Positions 37,688-47,184 of a DNA stretch of 64,000 bases are shown here, one piece after another. The stretch comes from Woeseiaceae bacterium (GTDB lineage: Bacteria; Pseudomonadota; Gammaproteobacteria; Steroidobacterales; Woeseiaceae). Each line of letters begins with the position of its first letter. Positions within the stretch are counted from its first letter, which is position 1. The position numbers and the translations under genes were made by a program. The stretch is taken from the NCBI GenBank assembly GCA_021773035.1, contig JAJFKU010000017.1, positions 96,554 through 160,553 on the forward strand, written 5' to 3'. The notes below the pieces were generated by a model that searched no databases, was not told where the DNA came from, and worked only from the letters and a program-made list of their open reading frames with translations.

Positions 37688-38236
37688 ATGAAGCGTTTCA
37701 CTATTATCGCCATCGCCGCCATCGCGACCGCGCTCGGCTCGCTCGCATTTACCGCCGTGGGCATAGCCAACGAGCAACCCGTTGTCGGCAGCCCTGCTCC
37801 GGAGTTTGAGCTCCCCGATCAAACGGGACAGTTGCACTCGCTCGAGGACTATCGCGAGCAATGGGTCGTGCTGTATTTCTACCCGAAAGACGAAACACCG
37901 GGCTGCACCACACAGGCCTGCGAGTTTCGCGACAATATCTTCGCCTTCCGCGATTTCGATGCCCAGATACTGGGGGTGAGCCTTGACGACGTCGATTCGC
38001 ACAAGGCATTTGCCGAAAACCACAGCCTGCCCTTTCCGTTACTGGCCGACCCGGACGGCGAAACGTCGACCGCCTACGGTGTAAAAACACGCATGTTCGG
38101 CATGACGGTCGCGAAACGGCAGACCTTCATCATCAGCCCGGACGGCATGATCGCCAAGCATTACGAAAAAGTTAAACCTGACGGACATTCAACAAGAGTG
38201 CTCGCCGACCTCGAAGCACTAGGTGCCGGCAGCTAG
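37688..38236 (+). CDS. Exported Bcp/PrxQ-type peroxiredoxin
   Basis: 182 residues. The signal peptide (1-28, ending VGIA) is followed by an AhpC-TSA domain. The peroxidatic C73 and resolving C78 lie in DETPGCTTQACEFRD, the 1-Cys-loop plus five spacing of PrxQ/Bcp. Cytosolic Bcp lacks a signal, so this is a periplasmic peroxidase. It would reduce peroxides with thioredoxin-like partners. Confidence 0.9.
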   Translation: MKRFTIIAIAAIATALGSLAFTAVGIANEQPVVGSPAPEFELPDQTGQLHSLEDYREQWVVLYFYPKDETPGCTTQACEFRDNIFAFRDFDAQILGVSLDDVDSHKAFAENHSLPFPLLADPDGETSTAYGVKTRMFGMTVAKRQTFIISPDGMIAKHYEKVKPDGHSTRVLADLEALGAGS

Positions 38237-38243
38237 TGCATTA

Positions 38244-38264
38244 TAAAGGGGTCAGAGCCCTTTA
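38244..38264. terminator. Short hairpin between convergent genes
   Basis: A 7-bp stem TAAAGGG / CCCTTTA with a 7-nt loop GTCAGAG lies 8 bp after the peroxiredoxin stop and includes the stop codon of the convergent VWA gene. It may end transcription from both sides. The stem is short and there is no long T run. Confidence 0.4.
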
Positions 38265-39437
38265 GCGAAGTGCCTTGATACCCTCATCAAGCCCTGCAAT
38301 GGTCAGCGGGTACATTCGACCCTCCATCAGTTCGCGCACCAGTTTTACTGACGGCGTGTAATCCCAGCGCGCCTTCGGCTCCGGGTTCAGCCAGATTGCC
38401 TTCGGGTAGGTTTTCAGCAGCCGTTTGATCCAGATAGCGCCGGGCTCTTCGTTCCAGTGCTCGACGCTGCCGCCCGCGTAGGCGATCTCATAGGGACTCA
38501 TGGTCGCGTCGCCGACGAAAACCAGCTTGTAGTCGGACGGGTATTTGTGAGTGATATCGAGCGTCGGTGTTTTTTCCGTTTGCCGCCGCCGATTATCCTT
38601 CCACAGGCTTTCATAAATAAAATTGTGAAAGTAGAAATACTCAAGATGTTTGAACTCACTGCGCGCGGCGGAGAACATTTCTTCACAGATACGGACGTGA
38701 TCGTCCATCGAGCCACCGATGTCGAGGCAAAGAAGAACCTTAACGGCGTTGTGACGTTCCGGCACCATGCGCAGATCGAGCATCCCGCCGTTACGGGCCG
38801 TCTTGTCGATGGTGTCGTTAATATCCAGCTGATCGGCGGCACCCTCTCGCGCAAATTTTCGCAAACGGCGCAGCGCGACCTTTATGTTGCGAGTACCCAG
38901 CTCTATCGAGTCGTCCAGGTTCCGATAATCACGCTTATCCCAAACTTTGACGGCGCTGCGATTTCGCGAGCCCTGCTGGCCCATGCGCACCCCCTCGGGA
39001 TTGTGGCCATAGGCACCAAACGGCGACGTACCTGCAGTCCCGATCCATTTATTGCCGCCTTCGTGGCGCCCCTCCTGCTCGTCAAGCCGCTCTTTCAGTG
39101 CCGTCATTAGTTCTTCAAAGCCACCCATCGCCTCAATCAGCTTGCGCTCTTCTTCCGACAGCGAAAGTTCCGCCTGGCGCTGCAGCCAATCCTCGGGAAT
39201 GTCCTGCATCAGATCTGCGAGCGAGTCCTCGACACCTTGAAAATAGGCACCGAAGATACGGTCGAAGCGATCCAGGTGGGCCTCGTCCTTGACCAGCGCC
39301 GTTCGCGCCAGGAAATAGAAGTCGTCAACGCTCTGGCCCGCAAGACCGCTCTGCATCGCCTCGTGCAGCGTCAACAGCTCGGTGATCGAGGTTTTCATGC
39401 CACCGTCGCGAAGCTGGTAGAAGAACGGAATCAACAT
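38262..39437 (-). CDS. VWA-domain protein, CoxE-like, partner of MoxR ATPase
   Basis: 391 residues. A helical N-terminal half is followed by a von Willebrand A domain with the MIDAS start DIGGSMDDH and the threonine and aspartate segments later (YPSDYKLVFVGDATMSP). It lies 18 bp downstream of a MoxR ATPase. MoxR-VWA pairs act as metal-dependent chaperones that insert cofactors or mature enzymes. No client can be named from the neighbours. Confidence 0.88.
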   Translation of the reverse strand: MLIPFFYQLRDGGMKTSITELLTLHEAMQSGLAGQSVDDFYFLARTALVKDEAHLDRFDRIFGAYFQGVEDSLADLMQDIPEDWLQRQAELSLSEEERKLIEAMGGFEELMTALKERLDEQEGRHEGGNKWIGTAGTSPFGAYGHNPEGVRMGQQGSRNRSAVKVWDKRDYRNLDDSIELGTRNIKVALRRLRKFAREGAADQLDINDTIDKTARNGGMLDLRMVPERHNAVKVLLCLDIGGSMDDHVRICEEMFSAARSEFKHLEYFYFHNFIYESLWKDNRRRQTEKTPTLDITHKYPSDYKLVFVGDATMSPYEIAYAGGSVEHWNEEPGAIWIKRLLKTYPKAIWLNPEPKARWDYTPSVKLVRELMEGRMYPLTIAGLDEGIKALR

Positions 39438-39455
39438 GTGCCTGGCATTCCGCAG

Positions 39456-40313
39456 CTATTGAGGGTTGCTGCGCCGATCAAGAAACACCAGTTGCTCAAA
39501 CAGATGGACATCCTGCTCGTTCTTCAGCAGCGCGCCGTACAGCGGCGGGATCGCACTACGCGAGTTTTCGCTGCGCAGGGCCTCCGGCGGAATATCTTCG
39601 GCCAGCAGTAATTTGATCCAGTCGAGTAACTCGGACGTCGACGGTTTTTTCTTCAGTCCCCGCACGTCGCGAACCTTGTAGAACGCATTTAGCGCTTCCG
39701 TCAGCAGATCTTTCTTTAAGGTCGGAAAATGTACGTCGACGATCTTCGCCATCGTCGCCTGGTCCGGAAACTTGATGTAGTGAAAGAAACATCGGCGCAG
39801 GAAGGCGTCCGGCAATTCCTTTTCGTTGTTACTGGTGATCACGATGATGGGTCTGTGCCGCGCGCTTATGAGTTTCTTTGTCTCATAGACATAGAACTCC
39901 ATACGGTCGAGCTCCTGCAACAGGTCGTTCGGGAACTCGATGTCAGCCTTGTCGATTTCGTCGATCAGCAATACCGGCTGCTGCTCGGACTCGAAGGCCT
40001 CCCAGACTTTGCCGCGCACGATGTAGTTCGCTATGTCATGAACCTTATCCTCACCGAGCTGCGAATCGCGGAGTCGGCCGACAGCATCGTACTCATACAA
40101 GCCCTGCTGGGCCTTGGTCGTCGACTTGATATGCCACTCATATAGCGGCCTGCCCAGCGACTGCGCCACCTCAATGGCGAGCTGCGTTTTGCCCGTCCCC
40201 GGCTCACCCTTAATAAGGATCGGGCGCTGCAGCGTAACCGCTGCATTGACCGCCATAGTCAGGTCTTCGGTTGCGATATAGGAGTCAGTTCCTGTGAATC
40301 TCTCGTTGGCCAT
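39456..40313 (-). CDS. MoxR-family AAA+ ATPase
   Basis: 285 residues. Walker A GEPGTGKTQ, Walker B VLLIDEIDKAD, sensor 1 IVITSNNEKELPDAFLRRC and the lid domain are intact. It starts 31 bp after the penicillin acylase gene in the same direction and works with the VWA protein downstream. Confidence 0.93.
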   Translation of the reverse strand: MANERFTGTDSYIATEDLTMAVNAAVTLQRPILIKGEPGTGKTQLAIEVAQSLGRPLYEWHIKSTTKAQQGLYEYDAVGRLRDSQLGEDKVHDIANYIVRGKVWEAFESEQQPVLLIDEIDKADIEFPNDLLQELDRMEFYVYETKKLISARHRPIIVITSNNEKELPDAFLRRCFFHYIKFPDQATMAKIVDVHFPTLKKDLLTEALNAFYKVRDVRGLKKKPSTSELLDWIKLLLAEDIPPEALRSENSRSAIPPLYGALLKNEQDVHLFEQLVFLDRRSNPQ

Positions 40314-40344
40314 CGGTACTTCCAGTGTTGTCGGCTAGCCCATC

Positions 40345-42717
40345 TTACCGCCTGTCCGGGGTCAACGTCAGCGTGTGAACCGCCTGACCGGGTAAAAAAG
40401 GGCTGGGTAAGCCGTCGACCCAGTCGGAATGACCCGCCGCGTAGAAATCAGACAATGGATGACCGCTCTGCCCGGCGGGCATATGCAGCAGGCCGTTCGC
40501 CTCGTCGCCTGGCGATACAGAAAAGCGCTCCGAAGCACCAAAGGCCGACCCTTGCGCTTTCGGCATATTTCTGTCGCCGTTCAGTTCATCGCCCGGCATA
40601 TCGAGACTGGCACCGACAAGCGGAATACTGCCGCTTAGCGGGTGCCGAATCGACGCCCGATTGACCTCACCCCAGGTGCGGGATGACAGCGGCCCTTCGA
40701 AGTTTTGGTTGAAGTAGCTGATGTTCTGCCGGACGGCGGCGAGCAAGAACCCGCTCCAGTCGTCATAGTCGGCGGGCAACATATGCCGCGGACGCTCGCT
40801 GAGCAGCGACCACAACGGTGCCTCGAACTGATTGCTCTTTCGCAGGCGGACGTCGTCGCCGTGCACCGCACGAACCGACGCCGTCAACGCGTGAAAAACG
40901 CGCCGCTCAACTTCGAGGCGAAAGGCGCGGACCAACCGGTAACCGACAGATTCGGGCGCCGCGCGTGGCACCCACGCCTGTACCAGGCGCCGATACTCGA
41001 GCAGCTGTGGGTCGCCGGCGACCGTGTCGTCGTCGAGCAAATCGAGCAGCAGATTTCTCCAGCGCCTCAGGAACAGGGCCCGGTCGTCGTACTGGATCGC
41101 CAGCATATCCGTCGGCACAAAGGTATTTTTTGCAAACAGGCCGTCGCGAATCTGCTGCGCCCGAGCGCCCAGATCGTAACCGCCGTCGCCCACGATGCGC
41201 AGAGCCTGTGCATCGGTAACGCGCGAATTTGCGGTCCAGATGCGGCCACTCTCGGGATTGATTATTTTTGGATAATCTTCACTCGCCAGCCAGCCCAGCC
41301 AACCGTGTTGTTCACTCCAGTCTGCGGGCAGCATGGCATCGAAACCCGATTTCCGCGGAATCCTGCCGGCGATTGTCCAACCGATGTTGCCACCAGCATC
41401 GCCGGTGACGAAATTCTGTGGCGGATTACCCATCGTCGTCGCTATGTCGATAGCATCCGACACCGATGTCACCGTTTCAAGTCTCAGGATATTCAGGTTA
41501 ATCGAATCCGCATGATGCGCGATCCAGCTAACCGCTATGTCGCCTTCTGGATAGTCAAGATCGTCGATGACCGGACCCCAGATTGTTTCACGAACCCGGT
41601 ACTCGATCGCATCGGCCCCTTTGACGGCAATCACTTCATCGAATATCTCGAACGACCGTTCGCCCTCCGGCGTTTGATAACTGCTCTGCGTTGCACCGGG
41701 CGCGATAACGACTGCGTCCGTATAGTCGCCGTAGCTATTGGTGTAACCCCAGGCGACCTGCGTGTTGCTGCCTGCAACGACGAATGGCGTCCCGGGCAAC
41801 GTGACGCCTGAAACGTCAAGCGGTAGCGCCCCGTTCACGACAAGGCGGGCGCGATAGTAGATGTTCGGCGTGCTGAGTCCCAGGTGCATGTCATTCGAGA
41901 CCAGCGCGCGTCCGTTTGCGGTCAGCGCACCCGATACTGCCCAGTTGTTGCTGCCGTTCAAGGGTGGGCGACCCTGCTCATCGGCCGGCGGCGCCTTGTC
42001 CTCAACGTCACGCAGGGAAAGAACGTCGGGCGGCGGGATCGCTGCAACGGCGCGTGCCAACCCCATCAGCGGTGCATCCCATGGCGTGCCATCCGGATAC
42101 ATCCATGCATACACTTCTTCTGGCAACACGCTGTGTGCAAACCCGCGCCGCACATCTTTCGTCGCACGCGAATCATTGAGTTCCACGAACATCGCGTAAA
42201 CGGCAAGAATCGAGTCTTCAGCTTTCCAGAGCGCCGGCTTGGCGCCAAGGACAAAATACTCGAACGGCCGCGCCTGCAGAGAGTCCAGCCCGGCATTTAC
42301 GCCGTCCGCGTAACTCTGCAACAGTGCTCTGTCAGCCTCTGGCAACGCCGCAACTACCGCCTGCGCCCGCGATCGAAAACGATGAAAACGATAACGCTTG
42401 TCCACTCGAACGGTAGCCGAACCGACGATCTCGGACAGCTCGCCGGCAGCCTGCCGCCGGATCATGTCCATTTGAAAAAAGCGATCCTGGCCATGTGCGA
42501 AACCCGTCGCAAAAGCGAGATCCGCCCGATTAGTCGCGGTAATAAGCGGAATGCCGGCGTGATCGCGAGCTATTGTCGCGCCGCCGCTGAGCCCCGACAG
42601 TTCGATCGTGCCATCCAGTGACGGCAGACTGGCGCGAAGACCGAGCCAGGCGAGTAATGCCATAAACAGAAAAATCGTTACTACAGCGCCCAGCAGGCGG
42701 AAACCGACTTTCTTCAT
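40345..42717 (-). CDS. Penicillin acylase family protein (Ntn hydrolase)
   Basis: 790 residues with an uncleaved or signal-like helix at 5-27. The precursor has an alpha part, a spacer, and the beta-chain nucleophile S256 in NGSNNWAVSG, where self-cleavage would expose the N-terminal serine. NDMHLGL and GNIGWTIAGRIP are other conserved segments. Members hydrolyse amide bonds in N-acyl compounds such as acyl-homoserine lactones or beta-lactam side chains; the substrate is not known here. The ATG overlaps the pyk stop (ATGA), so it is coupled to a glycolytic gene. Confidence 0.88.
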   Translation of the reverse strand: MKKVGFRLLGAVVTIFLFMALLAWLGLRASLPSLDGTIELSGLSGGATIARDHAGIPLITATNRADLAFATGFAHGQDRFFQMDMIRRQAAGELSEIVGSATVRVDKRYRFHRFRSRAQAVVAALPEADRALLQSYADGVNAGLDSLQARPFEYFVLGAKPALWKAEDSILAVYAMFVELNDSRATKDVRRGFAHSVLPEEVYAWMYPDGTPWDAPLMGLARAVAAIPPPDVLSLRDVEDKAPPADEQGRPPLNGSNNWAVSGALTANGRALVSNDMHLGLSTPNIYYRARLVVNGALPLDVSGVTLPGTPFVVAGSNTQVAWGYTNSYGDYTDAVVIAPGATQSSYQTPEGERSFEIFDEVIAVKGADAIEYRVRETIWGPVIDDLDYPEGDIAVSWIAHHADSINLNILRLETVTSVSDAIDIATTMGNPPQNFVTGDAGGNIGWTIAGRIPRKSGFDAMLPADWSEQHGWLGWLASEDYPKIINPESGRIWTANSRVTDAQALRIVGDGGYDLGARAQQIRDGLFAKNTFVPTDMLAIQYDDRALFLRRWRNLLLDLLDDDTVAGDPQLLEYRRLVQAWVPRAAPESVGYRLVRAFRLEVERRVFHALTASVRAVHGDDVRLRKSNQFEAPLWSLLSERPRHMLPADYDDWSGFLLAAVRQNISYFNQNFEGPLSSRTWGEVNRASIRHPLSGSIPLVGASLDMPGDELNGDRNMPKAQGSAFGASERFSVSPGDEANGLLHMPAGQSGHPLSDFYAAGHSDWVDGLPSPFLPGQAVHTLTLTPDRR

Positions 42718-44150
42718 GTACCCGGTTTTATCTGGATAATCGTCATCGAGTTTGTGCTGCCCGAAACACCGTCGAGATCGCCTTTAGTGAGAATCGCCAG
42801 GTCACCGACACTGACCAACTCGTTTTCCAACAGCGTGTTAAAAATGTCCTGATATAAAGTGCGTGGACTGGCGACGTCGATGGCGAAGGACACCGGATAA
42901 ACACCGCGGTACATCGCAACCCGCCGACTCGTCGCAACGTGCGGAGTAAATGCATAGACCGGGATGTCCGAGCGAATGCGCGACATCCAGCGCGTCGTCG
43001 ATCCGGACTCGGTCAGCGCGATAATAGCCTTCACCGACATGTGGTTTGCCGTATACATCGTCGCCATCGCAATGGCCTCGTCCACAAGGCCAAAATGATC
43101 GTCCATACGATGGCTGGTGCGGCTGACCGGCAACGGATACTTCTCTGCACCGATGGCAACCTCGGACATCGCATCGACCGCCTCGACAGGGTATGCGCCG
43201 ACAGCGGTCTCCCCCGACAGCATCAGGGCATCGGTGCCGTCCATGACAGCATTGGACACATCGGACACTTCCGCGCGCGTTGGAATCGGGTTTTGAATCA
43301 TGGATTCCATCATTTGCGTGGCAGTGATAACGATCTTGTGTGCCTTGCGCGTCTTGCGAATCAGTTTTTTCTGAATACCGGTTAATTCGGCATAACCCAT
43401 CTCAACACCTAGGTCTCCACGCGCCACCATAATGACGTCAGATGCTGCAATGATGGAGTCGATGTTCGTGACCGCCTCAGCCCGCTCGACTTTGGCGACG
43501 ATCAGGCCATGCCCGCCCGCCTCCTGCAGCAGGCGACGCGCCTCATGGACATCTTCACCGTTACGGACGAACGAGACCGCAAGAAAATCAAGATCCATTT
43601 CCGCCGCGAGTTTGATGTTCTGCCTGTCGATATCGGTTAGCGCGGCCGCCGACAGGCCGCCGCCCTTCAGGTTGATGCCCTTGTGATCCGACAATATGCC
43701 GCCGTTTATGACAGTTGTATGAATGCGCGTACCGTCGATCCTGTCGACCTTGAGTGTAATCAGACCATCATTGAGTAACAGAATATCACCGGCCGAAAGG
43801 TCTTCGTGCAGGGAATCCAGCGCAACGCCGACACCTTCCTGATTGCCGGCCATGAGTTCAAGCGTGCTATCGAGGAAGAATTTGTCGCCGTCTTTCAGCG
43901 CGACGCTGCCGTCCTCAAACCGGCGGATGCGAATCTTCGGCCCCTGCAGGTCGCCCATGATGCCGACCTCGCGGCCACAGGACTCAGCGGCGGCGCGCAG
44001 AAATTCTGCACGGCGTTTATGATCCGCGGCTTCTCCGTGTGAAAAATTCAGGCGTGCAACATCAAGACCGGCATCGATCATTTTGCACAGTGTTTCAGTG
44101 TCGTCTGACGCCGGACCCAGCGTCGCAACAATCTTCGTTCGTCTTAGCAT
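42714..44150 (-). CDS. pyk: Pyruvate kinase
   Basis: 478 residues from MLRRTKIVATLGPASDD. An upstream extension of 131 codons antisense to phoX is rejected. Motifs: LNFSHGEAADH, GDLQGPKIRI, VARGDLGVEMGYAELTGIQK, ATQMMESMIQNPIPTRAEVSDVSNAVMDGTDALMLSGETA and the C-terminal allosteric domain. It makes pyruvate and ATP from PEP. In related genomes it often follows pgk; here phoX and a repeat element intervene. Confidence 0.96.
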   Translation of the reverse strand: MLRRTKIVATLGPASDDTETLCKMIDAGLDVARLNFSHGEAADHKRRAEFLRAAAESCGREVGIMGDLQGPKIRIRRFEDGSVALKDGDKFFLDSTLELMAGNQEGVGVALDSLHEDLSAGDILLLNDGLITLKVDRIDGTRIHTTVINGGILSDHKGINLKGGGLSAAALTDIDRQNIKLAAEMDLDFLAVSFVRNGEDVHEARRLLQEAGGHGLIVAKVERAEAVTNIDSIIAASDVIMVARGDLGVEMGYAELTGIQKKLIRKTRKAHKIVITATQMMESMIQNPIPTRAEVSDVSNAVMDGTDALMLSGETAVGAYPVEAVDAMSEVAIGAEKYPLPVSRTSHRMDDHFGLVDEAIAMATMYTANHMSVKAIIALTESGSTTRWMSRIRSDIPVYAFTPHVATSRRVAMYRGVYPVSFAIDVASPRTLYQDIFNTLLENELVSVGDLAILTKGDLDGVSGSTNSMTIIQIKPGT

Positions 44151-44222
44151 GCGCGCGATTATTGCACAGCTGAGACAGCTTCGCTGATATGCTATCTGCC
44201 CCACCGCCAGACCGGGACCGTA

Positions 44223-45602
44223 ATGCTCAATCGTCGTCGTTTTTTGCAAAGCGTAACCGCCGCCGCCGCCGCACCCGCCATTACCTTCGGGTGCCGAAGC
44301 GCGGTGAAAACAGGTGCGCCGCTGAGCGCGGACCCCGCTCGGATCATCGACGTGCCGGAGGGCTTTTCTTATAGCGTCGTTTCTCGTCGCGGGGATGCGA
44401 TGACCGATGGGCTGACCGTGCCCGGCGCCCACGACGGCATGGCCGCTTTCGATGGCGAGAATGGCCGCATCATCCTGGTGCGTAATCACGAACTCACCTC
44501 GCAGTCGGGAAATGCCGGCCCCTACGGAGAGCAACTCAAGCAACTGCCGGAGGCACTCAAATCCCGACTCTACGATCGCGGCGACGATCGCTCGCCCTGT
44601 CTGGGCGGAACGACGACCACGATTTACGATCCTGCGAGCGGCCGCACGGAGCGCCAGTTCCTGAGCCTGGGCGGCACCGATATCAACTGCGCCGGCGGTA
44701 AAACACCTTGGGGTTCATGGCTGTCCTGCGAAGAAAGTTTCTCGGCAGCCGGCGCTGACCGGTCCAACCGGGACACGCCGATTTTCCGCGATAAGCATCA
44801 CGGTTACGTGTTTGAAGTACCCGCCTCGGCGACCGAACTGGTACAGGCCGTGCCGCTGAAAGATATGGGTCGTTTCGAACACGAAGCTGCCGCCGTTCAC
44901 GAACCAACCGGAATCGTGTATTTGACCGAAGACCGCTGGCATAGCCTGTTTTACCGGTTCCTGCCCAATACCCCGGGCGAATTACACAAAGGCGGCCGTT
45001 TGCAGGCGCTCGCTGTGCTCGGCAGGCCTGCGCTGAAAACGCACAACTGGGACAAGGCCGACGTGAGCGTTGGTGACGCGATGGCCGTGCACTGGGTCGA
45101 CCTCGAAAACGTGAACAGTGACAAAAACGATTTGCGCCTGCGCGGTGCGGCGGCCGGCGCGACGACGTTCGCGCGCGGCGAGGGTTTGACGGCAGCGGGC
45201 GATCAGTTCGCGTTCACCTGCACTATCGGCGGACCGGACCGGCTGGGCCATGTGTTCAATTACAAACCCAGCCCCTTCGAGGGCGGCGCACGCGAACAGG
45301 GGGAGCCGGGGGAACTGACGCTGATCGCCGAGGCGGACCAGAACTCGTTACTGAAGAATTGCGACAACCTGACGATGGCACCCTGGGGCGATCTCATCGT
45401 CTGCGAAGACACCGGAGACAGCACGGATCACTGTGCACTGGTCGGCATTCGGCCGGACGGCAGTCAGTACCTGGTCGCGAACAATGCCTACTCTGACTCG
45501 GAGCTGGCCGGCGTTTGCTTCTCACCCGACGGTAAAACCCTGTTCGTGAATATTCAGTATCCGGGAATGACCGTCGCCATTACCGGCCCCTGGCCCACCT
45601 GA
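44223..45602 (+). CDS. PhoX-family (DUF839) exported protein
   Basis: 459 residues. A Tat signal RRRFLQSVTAAAAAPA opens the protein. The PhoX beta-propeller motifs are LVRNHELT, GGTTTTIYDPASGR, INCAGGKTPWGSWLSCEES, HEAAAVHEPTGIVYLTEDRW, WGDLIVCEDTGD and GVCFSPDGKTLFVNIQYPG. PhoX phosphatases use Ca and Fe cofactors and are exported folded. Phosphatase activity is likely but other DUF839 proteins are uncharacterized. It lies opposite in strand to pyk and pgk and interrupts that glycolytic run. Confidence 0.85.
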   Translation: MLNRRRFLQSVTAAAAAPAITFGCRSAVKTGAPLSADPARIIDVPEGFSYSVVSRRGDAMTDGLTVPGAHDGMAAFDGENGRIILVRNHELTSQSGNAGPYGEQLKQLPEALKSRLYDRGDDRSPCLGGTTTTIYDPASGRTERQFLSLGGTDINCAGGKTPWGSWLSCEESFSAAGADRSNRDTPIFRDKHHGYVFEVPASATELVQAVPLKDMGRFEHEAAAVHEPTGIVYLTEDRWHSLFYRFLPNTPGELHKGGRLQALAVLGRPALKTHNWDKADVSVGDAMAVHWVDLENVNSDKNDLRLRGAAAGATTFARGEGLTAAGDQFAFTCTIGGPDRLGHVFNYKPSPFEGGAREQGEPGELTLIAEADQNSLLKNCDNLTMAPWGDLIVCEDTGDSTDHCALVGIRPDGSQYLVANNAYSDSELAGVCFSPDGKTLFVNIQYPGMTVAITGPWPT

Positions 45603-45618
45603 AAAAGCCCAATATCGG

Positions 45619-45978
45619 TATCCAGCGTGATCTCAAGCGGTTGACACGCTACGTTGTTGACCCGGTCGTTACTGCATGTTCGAGTGCTTGAGTGGAAGCT
45701 GTCCTGCGGTGGAGTTCTTAATCCGGCGTTGATCCGGGAAAGCCGATTCCGTCTTCACGACCCACAGGCGACGAAATCGGCTTTCCCGGATCAACGCCTG
45801 ATCAGCACTGCGATCGCTGAGCGAAATCCTTACCGGACTGTCGAGATGCGGCTGGTACGCCGATGACTTCGCCTGTGGGTCGTGAAGAAGTCATCGGCGT
45901 ACCAGCCGCATCCCTGCACCGAGTGTTATTTCGTATCAACACCTCAGCAGTGTCAACCACTTGAGATCACACTGGATA
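45619..45978. repeat. 360-bp palindromic element with two hairpins and complementary 16-nt loops
   Basis: Outer arms of 29 bp (two mismatches) are at 45619-45647 and 45950-45978. Hairpin A: perfect 24-bp arms 45725-45748 and 45775-45798, a C-A mismatch, four more pairs, and the loop TTCACGACCCACAGGC (45754-45769). Hairpin B: perfect 26-bp arms 45845-45870 and 45887-45912 with the loop GCCTGTGGGTCGTGAA (45871-45886), exactly the reverse complement of loop A. The stems share only GCCGAT near the loop. The segment 45707-45922 is related to 55923-56137 in inverted orientation. It fills the gap between convergent phoX and pgk, ending 2 bp from the pgk stop. No gene is inside. Confidence 0.87.
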
Positions 45979-45979
45979 T

Positions 45980-47158
45980 TTAATCTGAGAGCGCTCGTTT
46001 CTCGAGAATCGCCACGGCAGGTAGCTTTTTGCCTTCGACGAATTCCAGGAAGGCACCGCCGCCGGTAGATATGTACGATATCTTGTCGGCGACACCGTAC
46101 TTGTCGATAGCGGCCAAGGTATCGCCGCCCCCGGCCACCGAAAACGCAGCACTTGCCGCGATCGCTTCCGCCAGGACTTTTGTGCCCGCACCGAAGCGGT
46201 CGAACTCGAAAACGCCGACGGGCCCGTTCCAGATAATGGTGCCCGCGTTCGCGAGTATGGCGGCGAAACGCTGTGCGGTTTCAGGCCCGATATCGAGAAT
46301 CAGCTCGTCCCCAGATACCGCATCGACCGGCTTCCTCGTCGCCTTGGCATGCGCCGAAAACTCGTCCGCTACCACGACGTCACCGGGCACCGGTATTTCG
46401 GCGCGATCATCGGCATTCGCCGCAAGACTGCGCGCCGTGTCGAGCATATCCGCTTCAAACAAAGACTTTCCGACATCATGACCGGCTGCCGCAATAAAGG
46501 TATTGGCGATCCCGCCGCCGACGATCAGGCAGTCAACAACGTCCGCCAGCGCGTCAAGCACAGTCAGTTTGGTCGATACTTTCGACCCGCCTACAATCGC
46601 GACAAACGGCCGCGCCGGATTGTCGAGTGCCTTGGCGAGTGCGGCGAGTTCCGCCGACAACAGCGGTCCGGCGCAAGCGACCGGGGCGTATTCGGCAACA
46701 CCGTAGGTACTTGCCTGTGCGCGGTGAGCCGTTCCGAAGGCGTCCATAACGAACACGTCGCACAGCGACGCCATCTTCTTCGCCAGCGCATCGTCGCAGG
46801 ATTTCTCACCCTGCAAAAAGCGGACGTTTTCGAACAGCACAACGTCGCCCGCAGCGACATCTGCGCCGTCGATCCAATTCTTAATCAGCGGCACCTCACG
46901 CCCGAGCAGTCCGGCCAGACGGTCTGCTACCGGCTGCAGGGAGAACTTGTCATCGGCGACCCCCTCTGTCGGACGGCCCAGATGTGACATGAGCATGACA
47001 GCGGCACCCGCGTCCAGCGCCGCCCTGATCGTCGGCAAGGCGGCGCGAATGCGGGCGTCGGACGTAACCACACCGTCAGCGACCGGAACATTGAGGTCTT
47101 CGCGAATCAGCACGCGCTTACCGGCAAGATCCAGATCGCTCATTTCAATGACAGACAT
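45980..47158 (-). CDS. pgk: Phosphoglycerate kinase
   Basis: 392 residues from [26 protein letters not shown]. 28 further in-frame codons overlap gap and are rejected. ATG 47143 (MSDLDL) is another possible start. Motifs: [42 protein letters not shown] and [10 protein letters not shown]. It follows gap by 26 bp in the tkt-gap-pgk run. Confidence 0.96.
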   Translation of the reverse strand: MSVIEMSDLDLAGKRVLIREDLNVPVADGVVTSDARIRAALPTIRAALDAGAAVMLMSHLGRPTEGVADDKFSLQPVADRLAGLLGREVPLIKNWIDGADVAAGDVVLFENVRFLQGEKSCDDALAKKMASLCDVFVMDAFGTAHRAQASTYGVAEYAPVACAGPLLSAELAALAKALDNPARPFVAIVGGSKVSTKLTVLDALADVVDCLIVGGGIANTFIAAAGHDVGKSLFEADMLDTARSLAANADDRAEIPVPGDVVVADEFSAHAKATRKPVDAVSGDELILDIGPETAQRFAAILANAGTIIWNGPVGVFEFDRFGAGTKVLAEAIAASAAFSVAGGGDTLAAIDKYGVADKISYISTGGGAFLEFVEGKKLPAVAILEKRALSD

Positions 47159-47184
47159 GAGGACTCCCAGGCTCTGCGTTCGGC

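Noticed and set aside
40705..41811. 368-codon plus-strand frame
   Set aside because: Antisense to the penicillin acylase gene; low-complexity, Arg-rich reading with no domain.
44151..44543. 131-codon N-terminal extension of pyruvate kinase
   Set aside because: It runs antisense through phoX; the family N-terminus MLRRTKIVATLGPAS begins at 44150.
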